NCBI GenBank assembly: GCA_009617715.1
Contig: VTFK01000140.1
Coordinates: forward strand, 930,001-994,000
Source: Plectrocnemia conspersa
Lineage: Eukaryota; Arthropoda; Insecta; Trichoptera; Polycentropodidae
Reading direction: 5' to 3'
DNA: 64,000 nt
Positions 12,301 through 24,750 of the stretch are shown in pieces. Both the position numbers and the translations under genes were made by a program. The notes beneath the pieces were generated by a model. The model saw only the letters and a list, made by a program, of their open reading frames with translations. It ran no database searches and was not told the origin of the DNA. The stretch's first letter is position 1, and each line of letters begins with the position of its first letter.

Positions 12301-15300
12301 CAAAAATGTTTTAAAATATGTTTATTAACTAATTATTATACTATACTTATTGACTGTACTATGAAAGAAGAGTTCGATTTATTAATTGACGTATTTTTTG
12401 TAACCTAAATTTTACACAATTTTTCTTCGTGATATTGTATTGAAATATCACAATTGTAAACATGAAATTGTTTTAAACTAGTAACATGCATATATTCTAG
12501 CTAAAGTGTGTTTTATAAAAATATTTAAGTTTATAATTGCCAAAATGAATCTTATTGTTATCTTCAAGCGCTCGTTCTTAAAGAGGTGCATCCAAATTTA
12601 GATGTTCAAAATAAGCACTGTCGGTGCATGCGCAGATTACACATATTTTAGTAACAAATATAAAATAAATTGATTTATTTGTAAAATTACTGATATTGAT
12701 TTTATTTTTGAAAGTTGCACAAACCAAAATATACATACAATTATTTTTATTTTCTAAATCATTTACCATATATTATTGTTATATGTAACATGCAATATAA
12801 CGCAGAGAATAAATCAAATCGTTAGAGATATCATCGTAGTTGTATACAAAGCCATCGAAAATAAACGCATCTGCTATTAACGAATAAGAATTTCTAACTC
12901 TTTTATTGATTATGAACAGCCGTTCTAAATTAATGAACAGCGATAGAACAATAAAAAATAAAGCAGACCTGCGTGGGAGGATTCATTTTTACTGATAAAT
13001 AAAATGATTGTTCATGGTTATTGATGCATTATGGCTGATCACCCCTGATGATAGCCATTCATGACACTTTTTCTACTTTAAAGCACATGATTATAATTTA
13101 TTGAAAATGTTTTTATAATCGATTATTTTGTTTAAAAGTCATTCCTTACTGGAAATGATTCAGCTTAAATCAGCATAAAATATCAAGTTGTGTTATATTT
13201 GTAATTGATAGTGACATGCTTCTTTCTCTCTCTAATACAAGGGCTCTTGGGATTCGCTGATCGACCTGTGGTGGCACGACGAGTGCGAATCGGTAGATAA
13301 CTACTGTCAAGTGGAATGGATGAACGCCGAAGATCCCCTCTTCATATTGTACACGAGGTTGTTGAATTACATAATGCATGATAGATATGCCGTTTATAGC
13401 ATTTCGTAATTGTACGTTTCATTTTCAGCGGATCGACCGGAAAACCCAAAGGGGTTTTGCACACCACAGGCGGATATTTGGTATACGCGGCCACCACCTT
13501 CAAGTACGTTTTTGACTACAAGCCGAGCGACGTGTATTGGTGCACTGCCGACATCGGGTGGATCACGGGACACACATATTTGGTGTACGGACCTCTGGTC
13601 AATCGGGCCACTTCAGTTTTGGTATGTATACATACTCAATGATTTTACTCTATATTGATTAATCCTTTGCGCTCCCGTGCTCTTAACAAATAATTTTGGG
13701 AGATCCCCATTTCACATTGCTTAAAACAAAAAATAATGGAATATAACTTGACAATTACGTAATTTAAACAAAGGGTTAACCCGCAAGGTAACGACATATT
13801 TACACAATAGACTGAAACTGAACCGACCATCACGGTTAAACCCTCGTAATGTTCACAGAAAAATAATCCTTTTGGACCAAAAAGAATACATAGACAAAGC
13901 ACTCTCATTTATCACGTCATTATTACCATCGTAATGACCAGAGAATTCATACTCTTTTGTGCATTATTATCTTTTGTGCACGATAGAAATAATACCATTG
14001 TTACCCCTTGTATTATCGACCTTCGCAATCAGTTCATCTAGAAAATTTCACATTCAAGGCGTGAACATATTTCGTTGGTAGAATATACAAGCGCAACAAT
14101 TAATCGACTGATCTCTGTATTGTTTTAATTCGCCGGACGCGTACTGAATCAACCGTACAAAAGGTCTGACTAGAAAGGGACGGCAGAATCAAGTTCAACA
14201 GTTCAGTTCGGCAATGAGACGACGCTTCTGCTTCGGAACAAAAAATATATAACTCTCCATATTTCGCTTTGGTATGAAAGACGTCACTTAAGGGGGGCAG
14301 GAGGAGCATTTCACCCTCTTTCATTTTCGTCAGGTTTGTTTGTCATTGAATGAAGTGCTATAAATCTTAATAAAACGTAAATATTACAAAAAAAAAGCTG
14401 AAATTACGTTACTGATTCTAAGCTAGAAAATCACGAATCTATCCAGAAAATATTTTAATTCTCACTTATTGTAAGACTTAATATTGCTACATAAATTCTT
14501 AATATGAACGCTAGATAACCAAGCGTTTCCACCGCATCAGCTACGGCATGATTATATTGCTTTTGACGTGGATTCCCCTTTGTATTTGCAAGAAAAATGC
14601 ATGTCATTTAATGAAATACTATAAATCTTCATGAAATTTAAATATTAAAAAAGCGACCACTAACTGACCAACCCCCCCCCCTGTAAAAATTTAAATGGCG
14701 TATCTGTTATGTGTACTATAACTGAATAAATTGTTATCAGCTTTCCGCATCTATCTTTGCTGAAAAGTCACACTCCTGTGATTTTTGATCCATTGAGTTC
14801 TTAAGTTTCTATGCGATAAAGCCATATCAGTTTCACATAAAAAAATATTGATATGCTATTTGTAACTGGCGAATTATATTGATAAATAATGATGCGTAGT
14901 TTATACGTGACTCATTTTTGCCGTGACGATTTCTTGATTTTGAAAATGAATAGAGATTTCGGAATAAATTTTGCGTAAAATATCCAATAAAATGCAATAC
15001 AGATTTACAAATTTTAGAGAATGCTTTTAGCGAAAATATTATAACCAAATAAAGGGTTTAAAACTGGTTTAAACGTTTCTGAGAGGGTCACAAAGATGAC
15101 AAGAAACTCTCACGATAACGTCTCGGCTCACATTTCATTATTATTCTTGTTCTGGCAGTAAATATGACATTGAAAGAACAAAGTTTTGCAAACATAGATG
15201 AAGACAAAATCGTCTAGTGAGCTGAAAACTATACCTATACCTGCATTAAGCAAATGTCTAGCAAATTTTAAGAAACGTTGGCATAAGTTTATTATATCTG

Positions 15301-18300
15301 ATGGATACCTTTCAGTGGACAGTATATATTTGATTGTCGTTATTTTTTATCACAATCCGTGTATTAAATAAATTCTTGCTCAGATTCTCGAAGCCAATAA
15401 AAACGCTTTGTTCTATATGAAAAGAGGCAATTCTTATTTATTGACATATATGTTAATTCCATGTCACACTGTTTTAGAAAGGGGAAAATTTTTAATAATG
15501 TTAATAGATTTTGTTATATGTAAATGTAAGGAGAAGGTAAAATTTTAAATAAAAATATATATAGAGAGAGAGAGAAAAATAAAAAATGAGAGATTTTTTC
15601 TGTTACGTAACGATCGATTTGCGTAGAGCTCGCCCACCCCCGTACTTATTTGACACGTGCGACTCGCCCACCCCTGTAATTATTTGACACGTGCGACATT
15701 TGGATTTTAGTCAGATGTTTTATTTTTGTATAAAAATCTTACAGCTCAATACAGACCCGCTGATGTGTAGGGTAAACATATTTCCCAGGACTAAATACAA
15801 GATGCGTCGCAAAAAGAAAAATCCCTCCCCTTCATATAAAAATAGTGTTGTACGTCCAAAAATTTTACAAATTTTCCCTCGAAGAACCATTGATATCGTC
15901 AAGGAAATATTTTTTTTCAAAAAGTACATTTCTGTGTACAAAGTAAAATTAGTGATACATGAAGATAAAAAAATATGTTTGTATGTAAATAATTATAGCA
16001 CTGAAGGCCTATATTTATTTTTAGGACTTTTTTATAAATGTCTATTTTTTTGTTAATTTAATTTCTTTAAAAAGACACTTCCTCTTATGCATATTTTATT
16101 ACAGGTATAAAAATAATGTTACCTAAAAAGTAATAATAGAAAGTTAATAATTTTATTTATTTATTACGCGCCGATTGTCTCACGCAGAGCTTAGGGAGAA
16201 AACGGGACAAATAGTAATACGGGAATTAGTAGTAAAATACGGTTACAGTCCCTTATATACAGGACGTATGGCAACCCTGCTGATGTGACAATAAATGTAA
16301 TTGCTCAATCCCTTAAATTCGTCACAATTTTTATTATATTATCATTTTTTTATTAAATTTGAAATATAATAAATAAAAATTATACCGTTTCAATTATACG
16401 TTTTAAAATATATTTGCGGTGTATTTTATATTGATAATTAAAAAAATATTTAATACATTTTTACATATCGGAGAATTTTCATTTCTTATAAATAATGCTC
16501 GATATTTAATCCGTTATGACCACAACTGTCAAATGTATCTGTCACTCTTGCATTTTGTTTTATATTAGAAAATATATTCAGCACGGCAGAATTAATGAGT
16601 AAAAAATTTATACACAAAGATAAAATTATTTTATAAATATACTAATATTATCATATTTATGAAACTAACTGGGACATCTAAAAAAAAGGTCATTTCGAAA
16701 AAAAAAATATTTTGGTGAGAGCTAAACACAAAATGAGAAGTCAAAAAATTTCCGTGATAACTTTTTTTTAACTCAAATTTGTCCTCAAAAAAAAATTTCC
16801 ATATATCCTTTGAACAAAAACGACCTTTTTATTTTTAGTGTCCTTTGATATTTTCAAAATCTGATCACCTTATGTAAGCCTATCAGTGACGTGCGGTGAC
16901 TTTTGAATCAGGGCATGCGGTCAGGGGTGGGGGGAAACAAAAACTATATTTTTAAATTTATTTTCTTTATTTGATAAACATATTATGTATTTATTTTCTG
17001 AAAACTAATTTTATTCGACGCTCCTTACAAAAGTCGTCAATAACCGCATTATATATAATATATTATCTTTCATTAATTTGTCTAAAAGTTTTTTTCGATT
17101 GATATTAATGCAAGATCTATTCTCACTTTGACTATTTCTAGTGAATGTTTTAATTATTTTCATTGTCGAAAATTATCTTTCTACAGAAGCGCTTGTCGCC
17201 GGTATGGTAAAAATTAATTTTATTAAATTGATTACTTCCGTTAAAATATCTTTTAGTTCATTTTTAATAATAGATTTTAAATGGAATTCTGGTGTCGAAT
17301 ATATATATATATAAATATTTTCACTTCCATATGAGCGTTAAAGCGATACAAAAAGGGGTTCTTATAATTAACATATTCATAATTTGTTTTGTTTTAGTTT
17401 TCCGGCACGCCGTTCTTCCCGGAAAATGACCGCTTCTGGGCAGTTATCGAAAAGTACAAGGTGTCCATCTTCTACACTGCCCCGACAGCGATAAGATCTT
17501 TGATGATATTCGGGGACAGCCACGTGAAGAAGTAATAGGAATTATTTACTTATATATGCATATACATGAGCTGGTCTTTATGACTAATATTTAACACTTT
17601 TCAGTCATAACATGTCTTCGCTGAGAATCTTGGGTAGCGTCGGCGAACCAATAAACCGAGACGCTTGGTTATGGTTCAGGAACATAGTGGGCAATAATAC
17701 TTGTTCTATCGTAGACACCTACTGGCAAACTGAAACCGGAGGTCATATTATCACGCCGCTCCCTGGTGCCACTCCGATGAAGCCTGGATCTGCAGTGAGT
17801 ATAATTTTATCACTGTTTAGAACAATGACTTTCCTCGCAACGAAAACATGTCACACTTTTAACGCTTATATATTCAAAACTGACTATCTTAGAGAAATAA
17901 ATAATACTTCATTAAATAGTGAATCAAGTCCCATTATATCCATTATCATGGCATCTAAAGGGTAGCTTGTTTTTGAGCGAGTAACAATCAAATCGCGAAA
18001 GGCATTAGAAATTAGATATTTTACCTTGAAAAAAGTGTTCCAATGAATGGATTGATGCTGAAGTTTGAACATCGCTGTTTGTATGACATAGACCAGTGTT
18101 TCCCAACCTTCTTTATGCCATGCCCCACCAGTCTTTTCAAAAGTCATATGCCCCACTGGCCTCTTTTTTAATTAAACAGTAGTGTGGAATAGTTGATAAT
18201 TGCCGACGTGTCCCTTTTCTGAAGAGTAGTACCCCACGTCTGAGGCGTAATGACCACCGTGGGAAACACTGACATAGACATTAGACATTCGCTATAATCA

Positions 18301-19894
18301 ATTGAGCATGTTTCATGAAGCTGTAGTGGATATAGTTTCTTTTACAATAGTACTAATTCAATTTTGGATTGTGCTTCTTTTCAACTATTTGTATTTCGGA
18401 TAGTAAATGATAAAATATTGTTATATATTCATAAAATTATTACAAATCGAAAAATGCAGTTTGTTTCAACGCACATAATTGTTTGCTATAAAGAAAACAA
18501 TTAAAAATGTTTATTTATTTTTTAAACTTGAAATCAATACAATTTTTTATTTAATTATTCCCACTGCCAGAAAGACTATAACTAAATATACTTAAAATAA
18601 TATACCATAATAGATTATTTTAGACAGACTTAAAATTAAAAATTATTTGTATTGCTTTAAAAGAGATAATAAATTCAGTTATAGAAAAAGTCCACAACTT
18701 GTAAATATGAGTATTTTTTTCAGTTTCTGCAATTGCAAATCTAATCTTTTCCAAAAAATACCTGTTTCATCCGCATTCAAAATTCGATCATAAATATAGC
18801 CAGTATTTTAAGTAAAGTTTTTAGCAATTGTCATATTTGCAGATGCAATTTTACCTTTAATCTTTAAAATATGAAATTGTTAATCTTTGCTTTTATGATC
18901 TAATATATATGGTTTAATTTCTTTAATCTGTCCGTAATTTTTTTTGTTATTTATACTATTTTTTATTCAGTTCTTGTTAATTTCTTGTTAATGGGATGTG
19001 TCTAAAAAAGTACAAATACAAACATTTGTTTTATCATGTGAAAAATGTCAAAGATGCCATCTAAAATATAATTTTCAATAAGATATAAAATATAAAAATT
19101 CAATGAATAGTAAATGTAAATTATAACACAATAGCTTACCTTGACCTTCTGCATTGTGACTAATGAAATGTCAGATATGAATGATTCGAATAATTATTAT
19201 TTTAATTTCAGTCATTCCCGTTCTTTGGAGTGGATCCTGTGCTTTTGGACGATAACGGCAGTGTCATTTACGGCCCAGGCGAAGGATACTTGGTGTTCAA
19301 GCGTCCATGGCCAGGCATAATGCGCACCATTTTGAACGACCACAAACGATTCGAGGAGACGTACTTTTCCAAGTTTCCGGGGTACTTCTTCACTGGAGAC
19401 GGTACGTAAATTGCAGTAGTATCGTTCGCACCTTATTAACAATTCATGTTTTCAGGTGCCAAAAGAGATAATGACGGATACATATGGATCACAGGTCGCG
19501 TGGACGACATGCTGAACGTATCCGGTCATTTAATGTCTACGGCGCAAGTTGAAGGAGCTCTGGCCGCTCACCCAGGCGTCGGCGAAGCGGCCGTAGTGGC
19601 CAAACCGCATCCCGTCAAAGGCGAATGCCTGTACTGCTTCGTCACAGTGAACGAGACGCACGTCTTCAACAAGGACTTGGTGCGCGAGCTGAACATGCTT
19701 GTGAGGGAGAAAATCGGTGCTTTCGCAGCCCCCGACGACATACAAAACGCCCCGAGCCTGCCGAAAACTAGGTCTGGAAAGATAATGAGAAGAATCTTGA
19801 GGAAGATCGCCATGGGGACAGAAACGTTGGAGACACTTCTACGCTGGCCGATGAGAGCGTCGTTGAACAGCTGTTTGCAAATAGAAACCCTTAA
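9150..19894 (+). CDS. AcCoAS: Acetyl-CoA synthetase (cytosolic/nuclear, AMP-forming), 5' exons missing
   Basis: Makes acetyl-CoA from acetate, ATP and CoA via acetyl-AMP. Eight exons with matching phases: 9150-9344, 9931-10164, 13242-13357, 13429-13621, 17398-17531, 17605-17794, 19212-19401 and 19456-19894. Family landmarks run in order: [17 protein letters not shown]; the nucleotide-binding loop [11 protein letters not shown] split across exons 3/4; [70 protein letters not shown]; and the catalytic-Lys motif TRSGKIMRR. About 100 N-terminal residues expected from the family are not found upstream, so they lie outside the window or are lost. Two one-base deletions break the frame, near 9231-9240 and 19827-19832; correcting for them gives the usual C-terminus and a stop at 19892-19894. 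Otherwise every exon and splice site is intact, so I take it as a working gene with base-level errors; recent decay is possible. Confidence 0.94.
10600..12330. repeat. Diverged tandem repeats with GATCCGCCATCTTG / AAAATGGCGG motifs
   Basis: In the third-exon intron of AcCoAS, several diverged units share a core of CTGATCCGCCATCTTGTTTC followed by AAAATGGC: near 11003-11030, 11578-11610, 11928-11958 and 12246-12258 (short). Inverted or partial forms are near 10643 and 10820. Each core is followed by similar AT-rich sequence with AAAATGTTxTAxAA. Spacing is uneven (about 310-575 bp). The core contains GCCAT, the binding core of YY1/Pleiohomeotic. Whether this is a decayed satellite or a regulatory cluster is open. 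Confidence 0.6.
13622..17397. other. Large AcCoAS intron with repeat fragments
   Basis: Contains fragments of the dispersed families: AACCAAGCGTTTCCACCGC near 14517, and an AAAAATGCATGTCATTT repeat near 14592 that also occurs at 22204, 25815 and 57488. A C-run lies at 14680, a short GA microsatellite near 15563, and the tandem pair at 15629-15696. An open frame at 15691-16056 has no recognisable domain. The sequence near 16260 (GACGTATGGCAACCCTGCTG) resembles the end of the element at 46992. Confidence 0.5.
15629..15696. repeat. Two tandem 34-bp repeats
   Basis: CTCGCCCACCCC...TTATTTGACACGTGCGA is repeated back to back at 15629-15662 and 15663-15696 with two differences. Each copy ends in a CACGTG-type E-box (ACACGTGC). 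Function unknown. Confidence 0.85.
18086..18279. mobile_element. hAT-type miniature element (178 bp) with 8-bp TSD
   Basis: The element at 18094-18271 begins CAGTGTTTCCCAA and ends GTGGGAAACACTG. It is flanked by the exact 8-bp duplication ACATAGAC at 18086-18093 and 18272-18279. CAGTGTTTCCCAACC ends plus an 8-bp duplication are typical of hAT. It has no coding capacity and lies in an AcCoAS intron. Confidence 0.9.
18700..18830 (-). pseudogene. Tigger/pogo transposase fragment
   Basis: The minus strand reads [21 protein letters not shown] near 18805-18745. The catalytic-region signature NADETG(I/L)FWK is characteristic of Tigger/pogo (DDE_1) transposases. Only this short piece is recognisable; the surrounding sequence has stops in all frames. 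Confidence 0.6.
19456..19894 (+). CDS. AcCoAS: AcCoAS last exon with second frame break
   Basis: Starts after TTTTCAG and carries the C-terminal domain: [43 protein letters not shown]. After [10 protein letters not shown] the open frame runs to 19943 with a basic tail unlike the family. If one G is restored in ACGTTGGAGAC (19825-19835), the sequence instead reads [15 protein letters not shown] and stops at 19892-19894, the normal family ending. The second frame break is therefore clear. Confidence 0.92.
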
Positions 19895-19989
19895 ACATCC
19901 CAATCGGACCGAGCGAAGGGTGCGTCGGCATCCATTTCCATGAAAATTATATTATATTATGTAAATCCCAACCCTTCACTCAAGATATT

Positions 19990-19995
19990 AATAAA
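19990..19995 (+). promoter_or_regulatory. Candidate AcCoAS polyadenylation signal
   Basis: AATAAA lies 95 bases after the corrected stop codon, on the coding strand. Other AATAAA-like hexamers follow downstream, so the true site is uncertain. Confidence 0.5.
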
Positions 19996-21640
19996 TATTC
20001 TAGACGTTTATTTAAATTAATTGTATTAAAAAAAATAAAAAATTGTTCGTATATGTGAAGCAAGATCGTGCACAAAGTGTATCATGATTTTACATTATTA
20101 TATGATATATTTTTGCTGAACTTATCAAAATTATGGTGCTTTAGCTATCGTTTGAGGTTTTTTTGCCGTTCGTACGATCAAAGCTTATTCGGTGCTACGT
20201 TTCAAACCGTTCCTTAAATAGTAACTAAAATTTATTTAAAAGATCAACTTTTCATATTGAAAGTTTATTTGTAACGGCGGGCAGAGCCTTTAAAAAAAGC
20301 CCTAATAAAGTTTAACTAAATTTAAAAAGTATTAATTACTATAATATTTCGGAGAATGATTATGTAGGTTATAAATATGTGAGAAAATTCAGTGTAAATA
20401 AATCTCAATCGCTATAAAGTACTAATTTACACTTAGCAAATTTACAATATCTACATGTTGATTGAAAAAATTGCATCTACAAATATTATAAATACATTTA
20501 CGTAACATGTTACAAGAGTTGTGCTAAAAAATTATATACCCTCAACTTTCATGACTGAAAAGATATAATTTCATGTAATAAAAATATATGCATTTAACGT
20601 GTTGTTAAAATGAAATATTGTTCACTTTTATAAAATACCTATATAGTCGCTGTTTTATGTGTACAATGTTATAAATCGAATTTAACATTAAAATGTGTCC
20701 AATTCTGTGCCTGTCGAATATTTTTTTTTCGTTTCATTTATTTCTTTAATAGAATTTTTTAAAGTTACGCATGTTTTAAATATATAGACGCGTGATTTTC
20801 ATCGTTTTTTTCTAGATATAGTTTGAGGGTATACCACACTATTTTAACGTTCTATATAAACAAATGTATGACTTAGTGTAGAGGAGAGTTGTTTGTTGAA
20901 ATGTTGTTGAGCACAAGAATGTTTATGAAACCAGAACGGGGAAGAGCCGTTGTTGCACTAAAAAATACATATCAAAAGTAGAATAATATATGTACATACA
21001 TAAAAAATATGAAACATTTATGACAGTGTATAAAATACAGTATATATAATATAAGCATATGTATACACATATAAATGTTGTTGTTGAAAAATGTTTTAAT
21101 TATTTTCGTTGACGAATACCTTCCAAAAGAATTAATATAGTTTGCTTAATTATCCTCAATCATTACTAACTCGACTATAAGATGGATGTAATTAGGGACT
21201 TAAGAGTGACAAAGAAAAATAATTGACGCTTCCAAAATGTGCATCCTGCAAGTGCTTATCGTTTTCAATTCTCACCCGAAATAGTGTGTATAATCTAGAG
21301 ATGCTGATACTGTGTAACGAAAAGACAACAAAAAAATGCGTTATGTGCGAAATTAATAATTTTTCGGGCTTTCTGATTTAGTTAATATTTTATTAATATC
21401 AGTATTGTGCAGAGTTCTTGAAGAATTGATGTTGGTGCCTCGAAAAATGCGTAAGTATGCGTCGAGAAACTCTCTGTGTGCGCAAGAGTTAATTCTTATA
21501 CGTTCTCTAAAAGAAACTTGAATAAATAGAAAAAAAATATTCAGATCCATTAGCTAGCTCCACCTTTCTAATGAATAAGCATGTCTGGGTAACCCTTACT
21601 AAACTAAACTATTGTGATTGCTTTCTGATGTCCACAAAAA
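19996..21640. other. Intergenic AT-rich stretch
   Basis: Probably AcCoAS 3' UTR and spacer. No coding signal or paired repeat seen. Confidence 0.5.
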
Positions 21641-22190
21641 TCAAGTATAAAAATAACTATTTGACTTATAATAATAACTTCCTGGTTCATATTCCCTACA
21701 TTTAAATGGATAGGACCGAACCCATGCCATAATGCTTCCACCAGCTCCTTTAATTGATTTTATGGTATTTCTGGGGTTGAACTCTTCGTTTACATATCTT
21801 CTAACATATTGCCTTCCATCAGAGCCTATTCTATTGAACTTAGATTCATCACTAAACAAAACATTTTTCCAACCTAATATTGTTCAGTTTAAATGATTTT
21901 TAGCAAAATTAACGCGTAATATGAAAATGTTTTTTTTCACTAATAGTTTACGTCGAGCAATGGCGCCGTATAATCCTGCTTCACACAGCCTTCTACGCAC
22001 TATTCTAACACTTATGTCACTTTCGTTTAATCGATTTATTATTTTTCTAATGTCTACAGCAGTTTTTAATGATTTTTTTTGGAAATTCTTATTATTTTTC
22101 GATACACATGTGTCGATAAAATATTTATATTTATATATAATATCAACAGGAATGTCATTTTCGGGCATTTGACCCACCCCCATCATGCAA
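21641..22190 (-). pseudogene. Tc1/mariner transposase remnant, copy 1 (truncated)
   Basis: The minus strand reads, from 22186 down, a helix-turn-helix-side segment with VRIVRRRLCEAGLYG and ARRKLLVKKN. From 21859 it reads FSDESKFNRIGSDGRQYVRR and then GGSIMAW, the Tc1 block around the second catalytic Asp. A frame change separates them. The C-terminal part with the last catalytic Glu is absent, cut off near 21670. That is also where similarity to copy 2 (25281 onward) ends. Confidence 0.85.
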
Positions 22191-24361
22191 TTATTTTAGC
22201 CAGAAAAATGCATGTCATTTTATTAAATTCTATGAATCTAATGAAATATAAATATTAAAAAAGAAATCACTGACTGGCCAACGTTCCTGATTCTAAACCG
22301 TTTCTGATTCTAGCTCGGGTTATCCAAAAAATATTTTTTAAAACGTGTTTTTTCGATGTTACTATTTCGGAATACATTTTTACCATTAAATACACAATAC
22401 ATTTTTTTAACACGTCATGGCCAAAAATATTTGTGTTTAGATCCAAGCGTTATACTTGTTACATTATTGACAGATCGAAGTTGAGAAAACGAGTAATTTG
22501 TAGTAATACTTTTTATTCATATTTGTTAACATAAAGAAATGTCTTGGAATGCAAACGACGTATTAAAGCTGGTCGAAGTATTGAAGAAATACGAAATAGT
22601 ATGGAAATGGAAAAAATACCTCGAGAGAGATTTTTACAAAATTATAGACGTAGTAACCGAGATATCCAGCTTAGTGAACAGAACCAATCAAGAGGTGCTA
22701 CACCAAGTTGAAATATTGTGGAAGCGTCTTTTGCAGGAATATGTCGCTTACAGAAATAAAGACAATGATACGAATTACGTCCAGTGGAAATACAGAAACG
22801 ATTTTATGTTTATATTCAGAGATATTAACGATGCCTTACAGGTGAATAATCTATTTAAAAATATATGTAATATTAAGAACAAATATATAACCATGGTTTA
22901 AATAGGTCTGGAGAAAATTACACGTAGAAATGTTAAAGTTTCCATCACTTTTTGATGAAAATTTTAAGGACGTTAAATCTAGAACTAAAATATTCACAAC
23001 AATTGTAAACGAAGGAAAATATAAAACGTGAGCATTTTATTTATTTTTTAATTAAAAAATATGACTAATAAGATATAATATTATTACACTTTGCAGAAAA
23101 TATGCTGGAGCTCTTAAACAAAACCAGCTCATTGCTTTGGTTACTCTTTTTAAATACTCAGATTGTAAACAACCGTTTCCTAAGCTTGAAAATTTTGATA
23201 TCAAGAAATTTCCGAAAGTATTTCACACTCCAAATGAGCCCCGTTTTCAATTGGTAAGAGTTACATTGTATAGCTTAATAAACAATATTGATTTCTTTTT
23301 AAAAACTTTCAGCCAACGTTCTATTTAAAACTTTGGGATCTGACTGAAGAATGCAAAAGGAAAAAACCAATTTCATCTTTAGTAAACTGTGAAGTTGTTG
23401 ATTACGATCCCGAAATACATCCGGATTTGAGTTCTCTTGAAATAAACGGCTTATTATCAGACATTCCAATAGTCGATCATAAAAGTATTTTATCATTTGT
23501 ATAAATTTATATTGCTTTTACGTTAAATATATGTGTATAAAATATTTTTTAGGAGACATATACGATAATGAAAATATTTTTCAACTATTATTCTTATATC
23601 TATCTTTTCATGGTGTCAATAACAATATATATAACTTTTTGGACGATAGTATAGAAGTGCAAAATATATGGAAAACAGTGGTTGAGTCATTTGAAAATGC
23701 CGGATATCCTTTCAAAACTAAAGAATTGATAACTTTTTGGAAATACATACTTGATCGTGCAAGAAAAAATGCAGAAAAATACAGACAGTATTTTATATTT
23801 TAATATAATAATAATCACATCTAATGTAAATCAAATTATTATAACTATTTTATATTTTCAGAGATCCGGATGGATGTGCATTGTCTAATCTAGATTTAGA
23901 AATTAATTATGTCTTTCCTGAATCTAAGACTGAAAACGTAAGGAACATATCGGTATATCATCCTAATAATTGTGGTTTTATGTAATTTAAAGTTTTATAC
24001 ATATAACATAAACATATTTTTTAGAGAGGCGAATCCATTTGTATCGACAGTATTAATTATAAAGCATCGACGAGCTCTGAAACAAATGTTGTAGCTAAAT
24101 GTTCGAAAGAAGAGACTATCACTTCCGATCCTAACGAAATGCTAAATAGAATAAGCAAAAAAAGCACAAGAACTGATAAATGCGTCATAGATTTAACCGA
24201 TATTGATAAACCTGAAGAAGAATCTCTAGTGATTGAGGATTCATCTGATGATGATTGTAAAATATCAATTAACTGGAATAATTAAATATATTTTTATTAT
24301 AATTGAATTTTTTTTTTTAGAGAAATGTATACTGGATGAGAAAATCGTACTTTCTTTTTTA
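21672..24361. repeat. Tandem segmental duplication, unit 1
   Basis: Near-identical to 25281-27971 at an offset of about 3607-3609 bp. The unit begins inside the Tc1 remnant, spans the whole seven-exon gene with its introns, and ends after TGAGAAAATCGTACTTTC. Only scattered substitutions and one-base indels separate the units, so the event is recent or the second unit is an uncollapsed haplotype in the assembly. Confidence 0.92.
22539..24285 (+). CDS. Unnamed protein: three trihelix/Myb-SANT-like modules plus tandem SIMs, copy 1
   Basis: Seven exons with consistent phases: 22539-22841, 22906-23027, 23097-23253, 23313-23484, 23553-23787, 23862-23937 and 24025-24285, giving 441 residues. I do not recognise the gene. 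Three stretches share a pattern of helices with spaced Trp: residues ~1-105 (ending ILWKRLLQEYV), ~145-235 (ending FYLKLWDLTEECKRK) and ~255-330 (IWKTVVESFENAGYPF, then FWKYILDRARKN). The last is close to Myb/SANT trihelix DNA-binding folds ('GY.f....l...Wk.l...y'). The acidic C-terminus has VIDLT (409-413) and LVIE followed by DSSDDD (423-433), both fitting SUMO-interaction motifs. A nuclear, SUMO-linked DNA-binding role is inference. The start ATG follows an AT-rich leader with AAAGAAATG. Introns are 55-75 bp, except the first and third pairs, which are similar in size. Confidence 0.82.
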
Positions 24362-24750
24362 TTCATAGAAAGTTTATTTACGATAGCTGTTCGATAACAT
24401 CTCAGCATCAGCTTCAACAAATGTTAAAACTTGTACTAAAATAATCTACTTGTAGATCGATATTTATTTAAATTACTTACAAATGTATATATGTTTAAAT
24501 AATAAGGAATACCAAAGTAAAACAAGTTTTTTTTTAAAAAATACATTATATCAAAGTGAAAAGTCTTAATTTGTCAATTACATTATCGCTCATAATGTTT
24601 AATAATTCTCGGTAGGCGTGTCAATCTGGCGAACCGATACTAATAAAGTGTATTTATTGCGCCAATGTACATGAGGATCGGAGAGTTGAGTGCATTAGAT
24701 AAACACACCACCAAATGGACCGTTTAATAATAATAAAAATATATATACAG
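24362..24750. other. Spacer between the duplicated units
   Basis: AT-rich and unique to this interval within the window. No gene seen. It ends at the terminal repeat of the second Tc1-type element. Confidence 0.6.

Noticed and set aside
15691..16056. 121-codon + frame in an AcCoAS intron
   Set aside because: Lys/Phe/Ile-rich as expected from AT-rich DNA; no recognisable domain or splice context.
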